This document shows positions 1-6,267 of a DNA stretch of 7,005 bases, piece by piece; positions within the stretch are counted from its first letter, which is position 1, and each line of letters begins with the position of its first letter. Source of the stretch: Spirochaetia bacterium (GTDB lineage: Bacteria > Spirochaetota > Spirochaetia > DTKZ01); assembly GCA_031270615.1 (NCBI GenBank), contig JAISXE010000132.1, forward strand, positions 1-7,005, written 5' to 3'. A program made the translations under genes and the position numbers. The notes under the pieces were generated by a model. The model had not been told where the DNA came from. It was given only the letters and a program-made list of their open reading frames with translations, and did not search any database.

Positions 1-3000
1 CGGATTTATCTCAAACGCCCCCATCCTCTCAAGGTGGTTGACGAAATAAACGGGGTGGGCGAAACGGAAGTCGTTCCGCGCGCCCTCGAATTCCTTTGTC
101 TGTTTCAGCCCTTCCCATATGTCAAGGGCCGCAGCCTCCCTTTGCAACAGGTCATAGCCCTCCTCATCGCCGCGGAAAACTATATCACGGAAGTGGCTGG
201 TCGTGTAAAGGCCCCTGTCCCACTCCAGGGGGTGGCGGACCACCAGTTCCCTCCTCGCGGGCGGGGCAAGGCCGTCGAACCCGCGCAGCAGTCCGCGCTC
301 GCAAAAAACATCCCCATTGGCGTCCGTATCCTTCCTGCGGAAATGCCCGCCCCAGTCCCGCATATTGGTTTTGCACGCTTCGGCCTCCGCCGCCTCCAGA
401 TACACCGTCCTGCCCCCTATGGCGAATCCCGTGTACCTGCGGCCTTTTGCGTCCTCAAACTTCGCGCCGGGATTGCGCGCGTACAGTGTGCCCGCAAGCT
501 CCTGCGGCTTTTTTGCCGCCGCCAAAGGGGACAGGGATTCCAGGGGGTTAGCGGCATAGACGGGCAGCTCGCCGCCTTTGTGGGAAACGGTTCCCGTGTT
601 TTTGTCCGGCTCCCCGGGCAGGGCGCCTGCATGCACCCAGAATTTCATTGTCAGCCGCGACCCGCCCCCCCCTGCGGGATCGCAAAATTGGAACCTGAAC
701 AGGGGGATGCCGCTTGTTGATGGTTCTATGCGAACAAGGTCCTTGTTCCTGATGGACGGAAGAAGGATGCTGAAAGCGGCGACAAAATCCGCTATACTGT
801 CTATGGGATTGGTTTTCACCTCTGGATGGGTTTTATCCTGGTATCGGTAATACTGTACCGACCCAAAATTGCCGTCCCTGTCTTTTCCATATTTGAATAT
901 TTTATCTGCCATCCAAAACTTTGTCTCGACAACTTCAACCGGATCATTATCGCCTTTCTTTTTTATCCTACAGTATATATTCATCGAATATACTTCAAGC
1001 TCATAGGCTTTGTGCGTGGGAGTCTGGCTGACAGCCTTTACCCGGAAAACCGTTTTTGGCGGGAAATACCGCTTTTCCGATTCCCTTTCCTCGTACAGGG
1101 TTTTGTCCGGGGGAATCCTGTAGCCCCAAATTTCGGGAGCGGTGGCATCCATAAAGCCGGTGTCCTTAAAAAAACAGGCCAGGTCATAGATCTGCGGCGA
1201 TTTTTCCCTCCGCCCGCCGGGAAGCGCCAGCAAAGTCTTGGCGCTTATCTTTTCCCCCGGGCTTACAAGCGCGCCAAGGTCCTTGTATTCCTCGCGCAGC
1301 TCAAGCCTCGCCTGCACGCCCGCCCTGGACGGGATCTCGATGAAGCGCGTTTCGGCGCCGCATCTGGCGGGCAACAGCAGGGGCCTGCCGGAAGAGTCCC
1401 CCAAGAGGCCTTCCGGGCTGGCAAGCTCAAAGGTTTGGCCTTCCCCGACAATGTCCCTGGCGTTTCCCGCAGGCCCGTCCACGGCCTGGCCGCCGGTGAT
1501 TTCCTTGTAGCTGCCCTTCTCCCCCGTGTCGTACAGCATAAAACCCTTCGTGGCACCTCCCTCCCCGCCGGGAAACGTCAAATTAAGCCTCCCCCTTGCC
1601 GTGGCCTTCAGCCTCCCCAGGTCCGAGGCCTTTATTAAAAGCGGGTACGCATCCCCCTGGCTCTCCTGTTCGCGCAGGAAAAGCCTGCACGGGCGCAGGT
1701 CCGGCTCCGCGCTCCGGATAAACGCCTCTTCTTCGGCAGGCCCGAATGCCTCATCGCCACTGCTTTTATGCGGCGCTTTGTTTGTGGGTTCATCCCCGCC
1801 CGCGACGGCCAGCTTTTTGTACCACGGCCTGTTTATTTCAAGCCCGTCGCCTTCACTGTATTTGCCCGAAATATTCAGCTCCACCATGCGGCTAACGGCG
1901 TAGGCCCTGACGGCCGCCCCCGCCGTTTCGTCTTCCGGGAACCCGGCAAGGCTCGCGGCGTCCACTGGGTACGGCGTTATGGCCCTCCTGCTTCCGCCAT
2001 GGTAAAAAGCGTAACGCCGGAGCAGGTCGGAGGGGTCGTTCTTGAAAAGATCATTCTTATCGTCCGCGATTACCACCAGGAATTTCCCTTCGACAGTCAG
2101 GGGGGAAAGATTTTTACTGCGGTCCCCGAAAATCGTTACCTTATTGATAATTTTGAAGTCCGTTGGGATATGCTCAAACAGTATCGTCGCAGGATCGCGG
2201 AGATACCGCATGCCATCGTAAACCAGTATGTGCGGGGAAATCTTTTTTTGCACATAGTCGCAGAACGCGATAAGGGGGATAACCTTGTATATCCCGTTGC
2301 CCCCGGACAATCTGTCGAACACGAATGGCTTGAATTTGTCGCTCGTTTTGTTCTCGGCTTTGAGGATTATTTGATCCCTGTCCGCGTAATGGCACTCCCA
2401 TTCGCAAAACGGATTCCCGCGCCCTCTGGAGTCCTTCCCGCCCCCGGCGTTTTTTATGGCATTGGTAATCCCGCCCGGGTCCTGCGGTTTGTTGCCCATA
2501 CCGTCTTTGGGCTCAAGCTCAATCTTGGGAAGGTACAGCCAGCCCCTGACAACCGAGGGCTGGACATGGCTGCCCCGCGCGCGGATCTTTATGTAACCGT
2601 CCTTTTCATTCCAACCGATTTTAGGAAAACGGAACTCAGGCCCCGTGTCCGCGTTCCAACCCGGCCGGAACCCGCGCGCATCCTTTTTCAGGCTGGCAAT
2701 CATCTTTTCCTTCCCTGTCCGGCTTACATACCTGTACACGGGAATATCGCCGCTCCCGGCCGCGCCATCCACCGCCAGCCGCACCGTATCGTAGAAAATA
2801 TCGGCAAACTTCGCCCTGACGGGCGTCAGCCCCCCGTCAGGGTCGTTATCGAATTTGCAGGGCATTTGCGCATCAGGATCCTGCCGGAAAAAACTCCCCG
2901 CGTCTTCCGTGGCAAACGCGCTCAACCTGAATATTTTAAAATTCTTTATTTCCCTGAACACGGCGGGCCTGCCGCCCCCCTGCGCGACCCTGAAAACCCA

Positions 3001-3549
3001 TTTCAGGTAAAAGGGAATGTCGGCCTTCATTTCTTTGGGAAGCGCGTGGTAATCGCCCGAAAAATCAGTACCCAGTTCAGCGGATAATCTTGCCAAAAAC
3101 TCCCTGTGCGGCAGCAGGCCCATGTACAGCGTGAAAAAGTTTATTTCCCCGCCTCCCGCTCCCTCAGGCGCGGGAAGCTTCGCCGTGTGTTTTATCAAGG
3201 CAAAGCCGCCGGATACCTCCCTGCTGCCTCTGTTTTCGCCGTCTTTTAACACATGGCACTGCCCGTACCCGCCCGGGGCGTATAACTCCTTCTCGTCCCC
3301 GTCCAGGCAGCCGTATTGTTCGTCCGTCAGCCGCCCCTCGCGGGGGACGCGCCTGTATGCCTCGTCCAGCCTGAACGCCACAAGCTCCCCCCCGGCAAGA
3401 GGGTAAATGCCGCTGTCGGAAAACACATGCATCCCGCTGTGCCAGCATTCGTTTTTCCCCACAGGGTATATGCCGCCCCCGTCTTTTCCGTGGGCCTCGT
3501 TATTCCCATACACCCCTTCCAGGTTTTTTGCGTCTCCCGGAAATTTCAT
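1..3549 (-). CDS. Large putative injection-system effector with split, degenerate M23-like domain (C-terminus beyond window)
   Basis: One reading frame of 1183 codons runs from the ATG at 3549 to the window edge without a stop. I checked it triplet by triplet. An in-frame stop lies just upstream at 3568-3570, and AAGGAGG stands 5 nt before the ATG, so the start is firm. Residues 27-150 resemble the first half of an M23/LytM peptidase: WHSGMHVF (36-43), a glycine-rich GGELVAF strand, GFALIKH (115-121) and FFTLYMGL (138-145). Residues 755-812 resemble the second half: VSPGEKISAKTLLALPG, then IYDLACFF and an IWG motif. Several metal or catalytic positions differ: HxxxD is HxxxH, YxHL is YMGL, and the final HxH/HxE is YD. 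Residues 1074-1080 (DTDANGD) look like part of an EF-hand. Residues 1104-1177 carry HP-EW and HPVYFVNH, a pattern I recall from proteins beside VgrG/PAAR genes. There is no signal peptide or membrane segment. Export through the adjacent spike, and a role in peptidoglycan or other target binding, are inferences. The stop should lie close beyond the edge. Confidence 0.85.
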   Translation of the reverse strand, partial: MKFPGDAKNLEGVYGNNEAHGKDGGGIYPVGKNECWHSGMHVFSDSGIYPLAGGELVAFRLDEAYRRVPREGRLTDEQYGCLDGDEKELYAPGGYGQCHVLKDGENRGSREVSGGFALIKHTAKLPAPEGAGGGEINFFTLYMGLLPHREFLARLSAELGTDFSGDYHALPKEMKADIPFYLKWVFRVAQGGGRPAVFREIKNFKIFRLSAFATEDAGSFFRQDPDAQMPCKFDNDPDGGLTPVRAKFADIFYDTVRLAVDGAAGSGDIPVYRYVSRTGKEKMIASLKKDARGFRPGWNADTGPEFRFPKIGWNEKDGYIKIRARGSHVQPSVVRGWLYLPKIELEPKDGMGNKPQDPGGITNAIKNAGGGKDSRGRGNPFCEWECHYADRDQIILKAENKTSDKFKPFVFDRLSGGNGIYKVIPLIAFCDYVQKKISPHILVYDGMRYLRDPATILFEHIPTDFKIINKVTIFGDRSKNLSPLTVEGKFLVVIADDKNDLFKNDPSDLLRRYAFYHGGSRRAITPYPVDAASLAGFPEDETAGAAVRAYAVSRMVELNISGKYSEGDGLEINRPWYKKLAVAGGDEPTNKAPHKSSGDEAFGPAEEEAFIRSAEPDLRPCRLFLREQESQGDAYPLLIKASDLGRLKATARGRLNLTFPGGEGGATKGFMLYDTGEKGSYKEITGGQAVDGPAGNARDIVGEGQTFELASPEGLLGDSSGRPLLLPARCGAETRFIEIPSRAGVQARLELREEYKDLGALVSPGEKISAKTLLALPGGRREKSPQIYDLACFFKDTGFMDATAPEIWGYRIPPDKTLYEERESEKRYFPPKTVFRVKAVSQTPTHKAYELEVYSMNIYCRIKKKGDNDPVEVVETKFWMADKIFKYGKDRDGNFGSVQYYRYQDKTHPEVKTNPIDSIADFVAAFSILLPSIRNKDLVRIEPSTSGIPLFRFQFCDPAGGGGSRLTMKFWVHAGALPGEPDKNTGTVSHKGGELPVYAANPLESLSPLAAAKKPQELAGTLYARNPGAKFEDAKGRRYTGFAIGGRTVYLEAAEAEACKTNMRDWGGHFRRKDTDANGDVFCERGLLRGFDGLAPPARRELVVRHPLEWDRGLYTTSHFRDIVFRGDEEGYDLLQREAAALDIWEGLKQTKEFEGARNDFRFAHPVYFVNHLERMGAFEINP
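19..330 (-). other. C-terminal EF-hand-like loop plus HP-EW / HPxxFxxH domain
   Basis: Residues 1074-1080 read DTDANGD, the start of a calcium-loop pattern. The usual acidic twelfth position is an arginine, so calcium binding is uncertain. Residues 1104-1177 then carry VVRHPLEW, an aromatic/leucine helix (YDLLQREAAALDIWEGL) and HPVYFVNHLERMG. From memory, this order (EF-hand-like loop, H-P-S-E-W, then H-P-I-x-F-I-x-H-F) ends many large proteins encoded beside VgrG or PAAR genes. Its biochemical function is not known to me. Confidence 0.45.
1114..1287 (-). other. M23/LytM-like C-terminal half-domain of the large protein
   Basis: Residues 755-812 (KDLGALVSPGEKISAKTLLALPG, then SPQIYDLACFFKDTGFM, then EIWG) match the usual M23 end: a V-x-x-G-x-x-I turn, a glycine turn, and an IHFEIF-type strand. 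Tyr788-Asp789 occupies the place of the His-x-His/Glu metal motif. About 600 residues separate it from the first half, which suggests a large insertion between the two halves of one fold. Confidence 0.4.
3100..3471 (-). other. M23/LytM-like N-terminal half-domain of the large protein
   Basis: Residues 27-150 follow the order of an M23 fold: WHSG with His37, then HVF, a GIYPLAGGELVAF beta-strand pair, GFALIKH with His121, and FFTLYMGL. M23 enzymes usually have WHxGxD and YxHL here. This copy has His41 instead of Asp and Gly144 instead of His. Loss of peptidase activity is therefore likely, unless other residues supply the ligands. Confidence 0.5.
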
Positions 3550-3554
3550 GCGAA

Positions 3555-3561
3555 CCTCCTT
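3555..3561 (-). promoter_or_regulatory. Ribosome binding site of the large effector gene
   Basis: The minus strand reads AAGGAGG 5 nt before the ATG at 3549. The frame is closed by a stop only 18 nt further up, so this site fixes the start of the 1183-codon frame. Confidence 0.85.
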
Positions 3562-3567
3562 CGCTCC

Positions 3568-3741
3568 CTATCTGGACACGCCGTAGGGCGGGTTGTGCAC
3601 AACAAGCACGTTTTTTTCGCAGGGGTCTATTCTGAACCTCTTGAGGTTTATGTCCCCGGCGCGCACATGCGTCACCACGGTTTTTTTTGCCTCCCCGCCG
3701 CCGGAAGCGGCGGGCGCCTTGTCAGGACCCTTATCCATCAT
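3568..3741 (-). CDS. Small 57-residue protein between spike and effector
   Basis: The frame starts with two ATG codons (3741 and 3738) and ends with TAG at 3568. The first ATG is preferred because GGAGG lies 9 nt before it, inside the end of the spike gene. The two genes overlap by 11 nt, which suggests translational coupling. The product is 57 residues. Residues 1-20 are polar, rich in Ala, Gly and Lys, and look flexible. Residues 21-57 (TVVTHVRAGDINLKRFRIDP and on to NPPYGVSR) look like a compact beta-strand unit. There is no signal peptide, so it does not look like a periplasmic immunity protein. I do not recognise the family. Its place between spike and cargo genes suggests an adaptor, chaperone or structural role, which is inference only. 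The next gene starts 18 nt downstream. Confidence 0.7.
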   Translation of the reverse strand: MMDKGPDKAPAASGGGEAKKTVVTHVRAGDINLKRFRIDPCEKNVLVVHNPPYGVSR

Positions 3742-5785
3742 TGCCGTTTTCCTCCCCCGTAACCATAATCTCATATATGCCGGGAACAAGCCCTTCCGCC
3801 CTCACGATTCCATTCTCCCCCGTTTTCCCCTCAAGGACACTCCCGTCGGGAAGAAAAACCCTGTACCCCGTCCCCGCGGCCGGATATTCCTTCGCGCCGA
3901 CAATCGCGATTTCCAGGTTCTGGCTTATCTCCACGGCCCCGCTGCGGGCCTCCCTGCACCGCGCCGCGGCGGCCACAAAGAAAAACCTGGGTTTTTCCCT
4001 CAGGGGCTGTTCCGCGTCATGCACATAACGGTACACCCACCGCGCCTCCGCCGTCCCGCCCGCATTCGCGGCGGCAAGCTCCGCGACGGGCCGGTCCCTT
4101 TGCGCGTCCGCCCCTTCCGGGTACACCCGGAATACCACCCCGGCCCCTTCCTCCATATCCGCGTTGCAGCCCGCGCCCAGCCTCAGGGCCTCCCCCGCAA
4201 GCCCCCTGTCCGCCGCCTTCCCGTCCCTGTCCAGCCACTGCGGATTCGATAACTGCGGCCGCCTCAGCCTCACCGCCGCCGTCCCGCTCCGGGCAAAAGC
4301 GCACCACGCCGAATGGACCGTAAAGAAAAACTTCGGATCCTCATCCGGCGGCGGCCCCTCCCCTTCCCAGCGCCAGCTCCAGGCGGCCTCCGCGCCCGCC
4401 CCCCTGACAACAGCCGGAATTTGCGCCAGCGGTATGTGGGAAGCCGGATCCTGCCCGTCCTTCCACACCTGAAACGTCAGGGCATTGCCCTCGCCGATGT
4501 CCCGGACCTGCACGCCCATGCGAAGCTCCCCGCCCTCCCCCACGGACGGCGCATGCCATCTTGCCGAACTCAGTTCAGGATTCCGCGCTTCCCGCTGCTC
4601 CCGCTGAAGATTGTATGCCTCCGTGTTTGCCGGATTGATGATCGCCGGCATCGGAAGCGAGGCCCCCGCGGCCATAACCACACTGTTGTCCCGCTGCCCC
4701 GTGTCGCTGCATGTGCTCACCGTGCTGCCCGCCACAGCCGCCTCCTTCCCGTTTATCTTCACGCCCGCGGCCGTCCCGCCCGTGACGGTGCCCTCCATTT
4801 TGGGATTCTGCGTGAACTTCACCGCGCCCGGAAGAAGGCAGTGCTTCCCGTCGTCGTGTTTGCACACGCTCCCCTTGACCGCCGCCCCCGCGCCCCCGAT
4901 CTTGACATTCGCGGACAGCCCGCCGACCAGCTTCCCGATAAACGGATGCGGAAGGGGCACCGTGGTTGTCCCCGAAGCCGAAGGCAGCTCGGTGTTGTGG
5001 ACATCGAAACCCATCACCTTGTCCCCGCCCTTTGCCATCTGTTTGCCGCAGGCGCAGACCCCCCGCGAGCCATTCAGCCTGATGTTCTTTCCCCGCACGG
5101 CAAGCTCCCCCCCGCCCTCGAAAACCACAGTCTTCGCGCCCGCAAGCGAAACGTCCCCGCCCCCCTTCAAAGAAAAACCCTCCTCCGCCGCAAACCCCAG
5201 CCCGGCCCCCGCGGCGACCCTCAAATTCCCGCAGGAAATCTCAATATCCCCAAGCTCGTTCACGATCCTCAGGCCCCCGGCCCGTGTCGCCTCGTAACGC
5301 AGCTTCCCCTCCTTCGTGCTCACAACCAGGGCCTCCTTTCCCTCCTCCTCCCGAATCTCCACACGGTGGCTGCGCGTCTGCCACACCACGCAATCCCCCG
5401 CCTTGCGCGTAACAGGCTCCGGCGGCCTGTGCAGCCGATCAAAAACAAAACCCACGGCAACCGGCGCCCCCGGATCCTGCCCGAGAAAAACCAAAAGAAC
5501 CTGCGTCCCCGCCTCCGGCACAAACCACGCCCCGCTCCCGGAAGCCCCCCGGCACGGACGCGCCACAGGAATCCAATCCGTGACCGTCCCCGGACCCATC
5601 GCCTCGCAAGCCGCCCGGATGCGCCCCAGCCCCAAAGGGTCCCTGTTATCCGCAACAACAGCAAAACACGGCAGCGCCGCCCCGGCCTCCCTGTCCAGCC
5701 GGAACGCCACCGCCCCCGCCTCCCCCTCGCGGGGATCCGGATACTTCCCCAACAGCTCCTCGATATCTTCCCGCAAACACAGCAT
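3731..5785 (-). CDS. VgrG/gp5-like spike protein with PAAR-like tip, Ig-like repeats and TTR domain
   Basis: The product is 684 residues and is probably the central puncturing spike of a contractile injection apparatus. The ATG at 5785 is chosen because AAAGGAGG lies 7 nt before it. An in-frame ATG 29 codons upstream (5872) has no such site. Residues 37-118 form a gp5/phage-baseplate-V OB-fold (GLGRIRAAC, DWIPVARP, PEAGTQVLLVFLGQDP, PVAVGFVFD). Residues 130-240 begin with a TRSHRVEI strand and continue as short beta/glycine repeats, like a beta-helix stalk. Residues 253-372 form a PAAR-like tip with His263, His280, Cys308, His310, His315 and Cys359 as possible metal ligands. Residues 403-620 hold two Ig-like copies, and residues 622-676 a TTR-like domain. 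The gp27-like N-terminal domain of a standard VgrG is missing, so a separate gp27-type hub protein would be expected elsewhere. The gene heads a likely three-gene operon. Confidence 0.88.
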   Translation of the reverse strand: MLCLREDIEELLGKYPDPREGEAGAVAFRLDREAGAALPCFAVVADNRDPLGLGRIRAACEAMGPGTVTDWIPVARPCRGASGSGAWFVPEAGTQVLLVFLGQDPGAPVAVGFVFDRLHRPPEPVTRKAGDCVVWQTRSHRVEIREEEGKEALVVSTKEGKLRYEATRAGGLRIVNELGDIEISCGNLRVAAGAGLGFAAEEGFSLKGGGDVSLAGAKTVVFEGGGELAVRGKNIRLNGSRGVCACGKQMAKGGDKVMGFDVHNTELPSASGTTTVPLPHPFIGKLVGGLSANVKIGGAGAAVKGSVCKHDDGKHCLLPGAVKFTQNPKMEGTVTGGTAAGVKINGKEAAVAGSTVSTCSDTGQRDNSVVMAAGASLPMPAIINPANTEAYNLQREQREARNPELSSARWHAPSVGEGGELRMGVQVRDIGEGNALTFQVWKDGQDPASHIPLAQIPAVVRGAGAEAAWSWRWEGEGPPPDEDPKFFFTVHSAWCAFARSGTAAVRLRRPQLSNPQWLDRDGKAADRGLAGEALRLGAGCNADMEEGAGVVFRVYPEGADAQRDRPVAELAAANAGGTAEARWVYRYVHDAEQPLREKPRFFFVAAAARCREARSGAVEISQNLEIAIVGAKEYPAAGTGYRVFLPDGSVLEGKTGENGIVRAEGLVPGIYEIMVTGEENGNDG
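3758..3922 (-). other. C-terminal transthyretin-like (TTR) domain of the spike
   Basis: Residues 622-676 read NLEIAIVGAKEYPAAGTGYR, then VFLPDGSVLEGKTGENGIVR, then AEGLVPGIYEIMV. The YRVFLPDG, G-x-x-x-E-N-G and V-P-G-x-Y pattern is that of small prealbumin-like domains at the end of spike proteins. In enteroaggregative E. coli a VgrG TTR domain binds the Tle1 effector, so cargo docking is a reasonable inference here. Confidence 0.65.
3926..4579 (-). repeat. Two tandem Ig-like modules in the spike
   Basis: Residues 403-508 and 510-620 align along their length: P-x-LS-x-x-x-W at the start, a G-x-x-LR-x-G turn, an F-x-V strand, WSWRW against WVYRY, KFFF against RFFF, and C-x-x-ARSG at the end. 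They are diverged copies of one beta-sandwich of about 105 residues. They probably space the TTR domain away from the needle or bind cargo. Confidence 0.75.
4670..5029 (-). other. PAAR-like tip domain of the spike
   Basis: Residues 253-372 start GGDKVMGFDVHNTELP and contain PLPHPFIGKL, GSVCKHDDGKHC, a GGTAAGVKINGKEAAVAG repeat and CSDTG. The glycine-rich beta pattern with spaced His and Cys fits a zinc-capped PAAR/DUF4150-type cone. Fusion to the OB-fold in one chain means the tip need not be recruited separately. Confidence 0.7.
5432..5677 (-). other. gp5/VgrG OB-fold domain of the spike
   Basis: Residues 37-118 carry the order seen in phage baseplate assembly protein V: FAVVADNRDP, then GLGRIR, then a DWIPV segment, then FVPEAGTQVLLVFLGQDP and a PVAVGFVFD end. 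This small barrel normally sits at the base of the trimeric spike. Confidence 0.8.
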
Positions 5786-5792
5786 CCCGAAG

Positions 5793-5800
5793 CCTCCTTT
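5793..5800 (-). promoter_or_regulatory. Ribosome binding site deciding the spike start
   Basis: AAAGGAGG on the minus strand, 7 nt before the ATG at 5785. It supports the 684-residue product over the 713-residue reading that begins at 5872. Confidence 0.85.
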
Positions 5801-5940
5801 TACTATATTAATTACCGAAAAAAAGCAGGTTTGATTGAACGCGAGGCCGAATTTTTTGTCTTTTTTTAACAAAATCGTGTTTCGCGCGTATAAAATTTTA
5901 TAAATAGGAATATAGTTCTACTAATCACAATAAAAAGGGG
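5801..5940 (-). promoter_or_regulatory. AT-rich leader and probable promoter region of the spike operon
   Basis: This stretch is sharply more AT-rich than everything around it and lies directly upstream of the first gene of the operon. It contains TATA-like boxes (TATATT near 5915, TATAAA near 5900) and a perfect 14-bp palindrome at 5889-5902. I could not pair a convincing -35 and -10 at 16-18 nt spacing, so no exact promoter is assigned. Confidence 0.35.
5889..5902. promoter_or_regulatory. Perfect palindrome TATAAAATTTTATA
   Basis: A 14-bp perfect palindrome about 105 bp upstream of the spike start, inside the AT-rich leader. It could be an operator for a dimeric regulator or part of the promoter itself. 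AT-rich palindromes also arise by chance, so the functional reading is weak. Confidence 0.3.
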
Positions 5941-6088
5941 CACGCGGGCAGGAATCCGCCCATGTCGGGGATTATCTTTCTATGGGTTCTCGCCGTGCCA
6001 TCTGCAAGATAAACACGCTTTCGCGTGCCGCATGACGGCCTCTGGCGCGGAAGAAAGAGAGACCACGGACGGCAGGGACAAAAGATGG
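5941..6088. other. Intergenic stretch with no supported gene
   Basis: I see no credible coding frame here. It holds one small hairpin (CACGC at 6014-6018, loop TTTC, GCGTG at 6023-6027). At its right end it holds a motif, AAGAGAGACCACGGACGGCAG followed by GGACAAAAGA (6076-6085), that recurs at 6771-6794. Confidence 0.5.
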
Positions 6089-6130
6089 GGAATGAGGAGT
6101 TAGGAATGAGGAATGAGGAATAAGGAATTG
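6089..6130. repeat. Six 7-bp tandem repeats (GGAATGA family)
   Basis: The units in order are GGAATGA, GGAGTTA, GGAATGA, GGAATGA, GGAATAA and GGAATTG. The period is exactly 7 bp over 42 bp and only a few positions vary. Heptanucleotide short tandem repeats of this type occur between genes in several bacterial groups. The copy number may vary between strains. Confidence 0.85.
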
Positions 6131-6135
6131 GGCGC

Positions 6136-6160
6136 GTTTTTGGCGCCTCGCGCCAAAAAC
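6136..6160. repeat. Perfect hairpin 1, 11-bp arms, 3-nt loop
   Basis: GTTTTTGGCGC (6136-6146), loop CTC, GCGCCAAAAAC (6150-6160). The arms match perfectly. A GC core beside a T-run on either strand could act as a bidirectional terminator, but the same design recurs twice more within 130 bp, which favours a repeat element. Confidence 0.85.
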
Positions 6161-6180
6161 CCGGGTTGCATGGGCGAGCA

Positions 6181-6215
6181 GTATTTTTGTATCCGCATAG
6201 CGGATACAAAAATAC
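6181..6215. repeat. Perfect hairpin 2, 16-bp arms, 3-nt loop
   Basis: GTATTTTTGTATCCGC (6181-6196), loop ATA, GCGGATACAAAAATAC (6200-6215). All 16 pairs match. This is the longest perfect inverted repeat I found in the window and the centre of the three-hairpin cluster. Confidence 0.9.
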
Positions 6216-6240
6216 GACCAGCCGGGCTATCCGCTGCAAT

Positions 6241-6267
6241 CTTTTTTGCCGCCGCGCGGCAAAAAAG
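6241..6267. repeat. Perfect hairpin 3, 12-bp arms, 3-nt loop
   Basis: CTTTTTTGCCGC (6241-6252), loop CGC, GCGGCAAAAAAG (6256-6267). It is flanked by a direct repeat, TCCGCTGCAATC at 6230-6241 and TCCGCTACTATC at 6272-6283, with 10 of 12 bases shared. A short further dyad, GGGGA-TT-TCCCC, follows at 6298-6309. Confidence 0.85.

Noticed and set aside
34..1638. Plus-strand frames of 228 and 270 codons (34-720 and 826-1638)
   Set aside because: Both lie in the mirrored frame of the same large minus-strand gene and have unnatural composition.
1768..3087. A 439-codon open frame on the plus strand
   Set aside because: Codon-aligned antisense of the large effector gene, whose protein shows recognisable motifs. 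The plus product shows none.
4313..5869. A 518-codon open frame on the plus strand
   Set aside because: It is exactly antisense and codon-aligned to the spike gene, very rich in Arg, Pro and His, and has no ribosome site. GC-rich codon use on the minus strand explains the lack of stops.
5786..5872. Longer spike start at 5872 (713 residues)
   Set aside because: The extra 29 codons fall in AT-rich leader DNA, lack a ribosome site, and include the AAAGGAGG that serves the start at 5785.
5925..6239. A 104-codon minus-strand frame
   Set aside because: It is built partly from the heptamer repeat (visible as repeated SFLIPNS-like residues) and hairpin 2, so it is repeat-derived and not a gene.
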